Source: Candidatus Chloroploca asiatica
GTDB taxonomy: Bacteria; Chloroflexota; Chloroflexia; Chloroflexales; Chloroflexaceae
NCBI RefSeq assembly: GCF_002532075.1
Contig: NZ_LYXE01000200.1
Location: 59,320-123,319, forward strand
Reading direction: 5' to 3'
DNA length: 64,000 nucleotides
Made by a program: the position numbers and the translations under genes. The number at the start of each line of letters is the position of its first letter. Position 1 is the first letter of the stretch. A model generated the notes under the pieces. The model was not told the origin of the DNA. It was given only the letters and a program-made list of their open reading frames with translations, and searched no databases. Positions 62,217 to 64,000 of this stretch are shown one piece after another.

Positions 62217-63923
62217 ATGCGCAAGACTCATCTCAAGTTGATCATCTGGATCCTGCTCGCTATCCTGGCGACGGCAGGTTTCTGGGCTTCGGTGAGCGGC
62301 ATCGCCAATCTGCTGGCCTATTTCCAGCGTGGGGCCGAGCCGGCCAGCGCCCTCAACATCGTACCGAATGTGCCGCCCGACCTCCACGTTGCGCTGAGTT
62401 GGGATGCCGACGGTGCCGATATTGGCCGCCCTATCGAAGCTTTCACGCGCAGCCAGGTCGAGGCGACCTACCTCCGTGCCTGGCTCCAGTGGAACCTCTC
62501 CTATATGAAAGGCGAGCCCCACGGGCTCACGACCTACTTCACGGGACCTGCGCGCAGCGAGATCAGCGCCGCAGTGCGTCGCGCCACCGCCGATGGGCTA
62601 CGCATCGCGCAGACCAACACGGCCCACCGCCTCCAGTTGCACTTCTACAGCGCCGACGGCACGGTGGTCGCCTTCACTGACCACGATGTTCCAATTGCCC
62701 AGGTGATCCGCGCGCAATCCGGCACCATCCTGAGTGCTGGCGCGACGCGGGCCGACTACGACGTTGTCATGTTGCTTGAGGATGGCGAGTGGCGTATTCG
62801 CCATCTGGTGCGCCGCGCCGCCACTCCGCCGCCTGTGCTTCAGGTACCGCCGTGCCCGACCTGTGTCACTGCCAACGGCACGGGTCTGGAGCTCGAGGGC
62901 GTGCCGTTCTATGTCATGGGGATCAACTACTATCCTCAGGCCACGCCCTGGGATACGTTCTGGCCGCAGTACAGCCCTGCCGTGATCGACCGCGACCTGA
63001 GCCGGATCAAGGGCTTGGGCCTGAACACGATCCGCATCTTCATCCCATACGAGCAGTTCGGTGGCCCGCGGGTGGATCTCGTGATGCTCGACCGGCTCGG
63101 CGATCTGCTCGACCGGGCGCAGGCTCAGGATGTGAAGGTGATTGTCACCCTCTTCGACTTCCGCGCCGACTATGGCTTGCTCCAATGGGCCTCTGCTGAC
63201 CGGCACCTTGAGGCGATCCTGCCCCGCTTTGCTACCCACCCTGCCATCTTGATGTGGGATCTCAAGAACGAGCCTGACCTGGACGACAAGGTTTCGGGTG
63301 CCCCCATCGTGGATGCGTGGTTGGCCCACACCGTCACGCTCGTACGGCGTCTGGCCCCGCATCACCTCGTGACAATCGGCTGGTCGAACCCGATGGCCGC
63401 ACGGCGCCTGGCCGACCAAGTCGACATCGTGCAGTTCCACTACTATGCGCCGGTCGTAGAATTTGCCCCCGCCTATGCCGCGTTGCGCACCGAGGTTCCT
63501 GACCGGCCTGTGCTCTTGGGCGAGTTTGGCCTACCGACCTGGAACAGCGTTTTCCCGCACGGCCACACCGAGGCCGAGCAGGCCGTCTACTACGCCGACC
63601 TGCTCACGGCAATGCGTGAGGTAGATGCCGTCGGCACTCTGGCCTGGACGCTGTACGATTTTACCCACGTACCCGCCACTGTCGCCGGGAGGTGGCCCTG
63701 GCAGACTGGCCCGCAGGCCCATATGGGCGTCATCAGGGCCGATGGGCGCGAGAAGCCTGCCGCAGCGCTGCTCGCACCGGGGGCCGTGCTTGATGTCCCG
63801 CCTGTGCCGGGATGGGCCCGCTGGCTGAAGCCCTTCTGGTTGCTGGTGGCAGGCGGCATTATCGCCGTCACAGCGGCGGCAGTCTGGTTCACCCGTGTTC
63901 ACGCAAAGGCGCTAAGGCGCTAA
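62217..63923 (+). CDS. Membrane-anchored GH5-type glycoside hydrolase with NTF2-like domain
   Basis: A 568-residue protein with membrane segments at both ends (about 8-26 and 538-558). Residues about 45-205 form an NTF2-like domain (YLRAWLQWNLSYMKGE, LLEDGEWRIRHL). The rest is a GH5-like TIM barrel with GINYYPQATPWDTFW, RIFIPYEQF, DLKNEPDL (acid/base Glu) and LLGEFGLPTW (nucleophile Glu). AGGTAGG precedes the ATG. It completes an apparent three-gene operon with the GT-C protein, which shares the NTF2-like domain, and the Ig-like lipoprotein. A likely role is trimming, transglycosylating or editing the polymer made by the GT-C protein. The glycan is unknown. Confidence 0.88.
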   Translation: MRKTHLKLIIWILLAILATAGFWASVSGIANLLAYFQRGAEPASALNIVPNVPPDLHVALSWDADGADIGRPIEAFTRSQVEATYLRAWLQWNLSYMKGEPHGLTTYFTGPARSEISAAVRRATADGLRIAQTNTAHRLQLHFYSADGTVVAFTDHDVPIAQVIRAQSGTILSAGATRADYDVVMLLEDGEWRIRHLVRRAATPPPVLQVPPCPTCVTANGTGLELEGVPFYVMGINYYPQATPWDTFWPQYSPAVIDRDLSRIKGLGLNTIRIFIPYEQFGGPRVDLVMLDRLGDLLDRAQAQDVKVIVTLFDFRADYGLLQWASADRHLEAILPRFATHPAILMWDLKNEPDLDDKVSGAPIVDAWLAHTVTLVRRLAPHHLVTIGWSNPMAARRLADQVDIVQFHYYAPVVEFAPAYAALRTEVPDRPVLLGEFGLPTWNSVFPHGHTEAEQAVYYADLLTAMREVDAVGTLAWTLYDFTHVPATVAGRWPWQTGPQAHMGVIRADGREKPAAALLAPGAVLDVPPVPGWARWLKPFWLLVAGGIIAVTAAAVWFTRVHAKALRR

Positions 63924-63969
63924 GGTTTGATCCTTACGCAGCTTTGCGTCATTTGTAAAAGTGGTTGTG

Positions 63970-64000
63970 TGCTTGCTCGCGGCGTAGCCGCGAGCAAGCA
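63970..64000. repeat. Perfect palindrome at the window edge
   Basis: TGCTTGCTCGCGGC (63970-63983) and its exact inverse complement (63987-64000) flank the loop GTA. The repeat is cut by the window end and may be longer. It lies after the GH5 gene, as other palindromes here lie after module ends. Confidence 0.85.

Overview
The window is almost entirely one large cell-surface polysaccharide / surface-glycan locus. About 53 kb (1522 to 54351) is read from the minus strand as a chain of tightly packed or overlapping genes, bounded on the left by one plus-strand hydrolase and on the right by a divergent plus-strand block (54548 to 63923). Base composition is GC-rich. The Thr/Pro-rich stalk proteins with LamG domains, the many GT-C membrane glycosyltransferases and the absence of LPS core or outer-membrane export genes suggest a Chloroflexota (green non-sulfur type) bacterium. 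That placement rests on gene style only; no rRNA or marker gene is present, and I see no tRNA, CRISPR array or transposase.

Layout. 1-274: start of a GT2 glycosyltransferase running off the edge. 552-1379: alpha/beta hydrolase. 1522-11411: two GT4 enzymes, two GT-C type membrane proteins, a B12-binding radical SAM enzyme, a small membrane protein, a polyprenyl-phosphate-type GT2 and a hexapeptide acyltransferase. 11412-11857: GC-rich palindromic tandem repeats. 11858-17774: sugar-modification cassette (WecB epimerase, acyltransferase, deacetylase-like protein, acyl-adenylating ligase, short-chain dehydrogenase, acyl carrier protein). 18155-27105: secreted proteins (LamG stalk protein, PQQ-type beta-propeller, lipoprotein hydrolase, sialidase-like BNR protein) plus a membrane glycosyltransferase. 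27102-37436: Wzy-like polymerase/ligase, six glycosyltransferases and a Wzx flippase. 37455-41337: a SpeD-family pyruvoyl enzyme overlapping a diverged asparagine-synthetase-like ligase, and a second Wzx. 41530-48315: a triple-LamG stalk protein with a recent internal duplication, a heparan-acetyltransferase-like membrane protein and a membrane-embedded spermidine-synthase-like protein. 48337-53680: Tat-exported deacetylase-like protein, Wzz/BY-kinase-like protein with a degraded Walker A, and an HlyD-type adaptor lipoprotein. 53734-55537: divergent heptose genes gmhB and hddA. 55620-63923: a secreted CBM9-like/DNRLRE-like protein, then an apparent three-gene operon of a PTPS-related GT-C protein, an Ig-like lipoprotein and a membrane-anchored GH5 hydrolase.

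How the parts fit. Sugar nucleotides are prepared (WecB, HddA/GmhB), repeat units are assembled by roughly ten GT2/GT4 enzymes, decorated (acyl cassette, LbH acyltransferases, possible amide formation), flipped by two Wzx proteins, polymerised by the Wzy-like protein with a Wzz-type length regulator, and displayed or trimmed outside by LamG, BNR and GH5 proteins. The polyprenyl-phosphate sugar synthase and GT-C enzymes could also O-glycosylate the Thr-rich stalks. No priming transferase (WbaP/WecA type), gmhA or hddC is visible here, so the locus depends on genes elsewhere.

The most unusual points are the asparagine-synthetase-like ligase that has lost its glutaminase cysteine and is translationally coupled to a SpeD homologue, a set of long perfect intergenic palindromes at module boundaries, and the duplicated LamG stalk protein.
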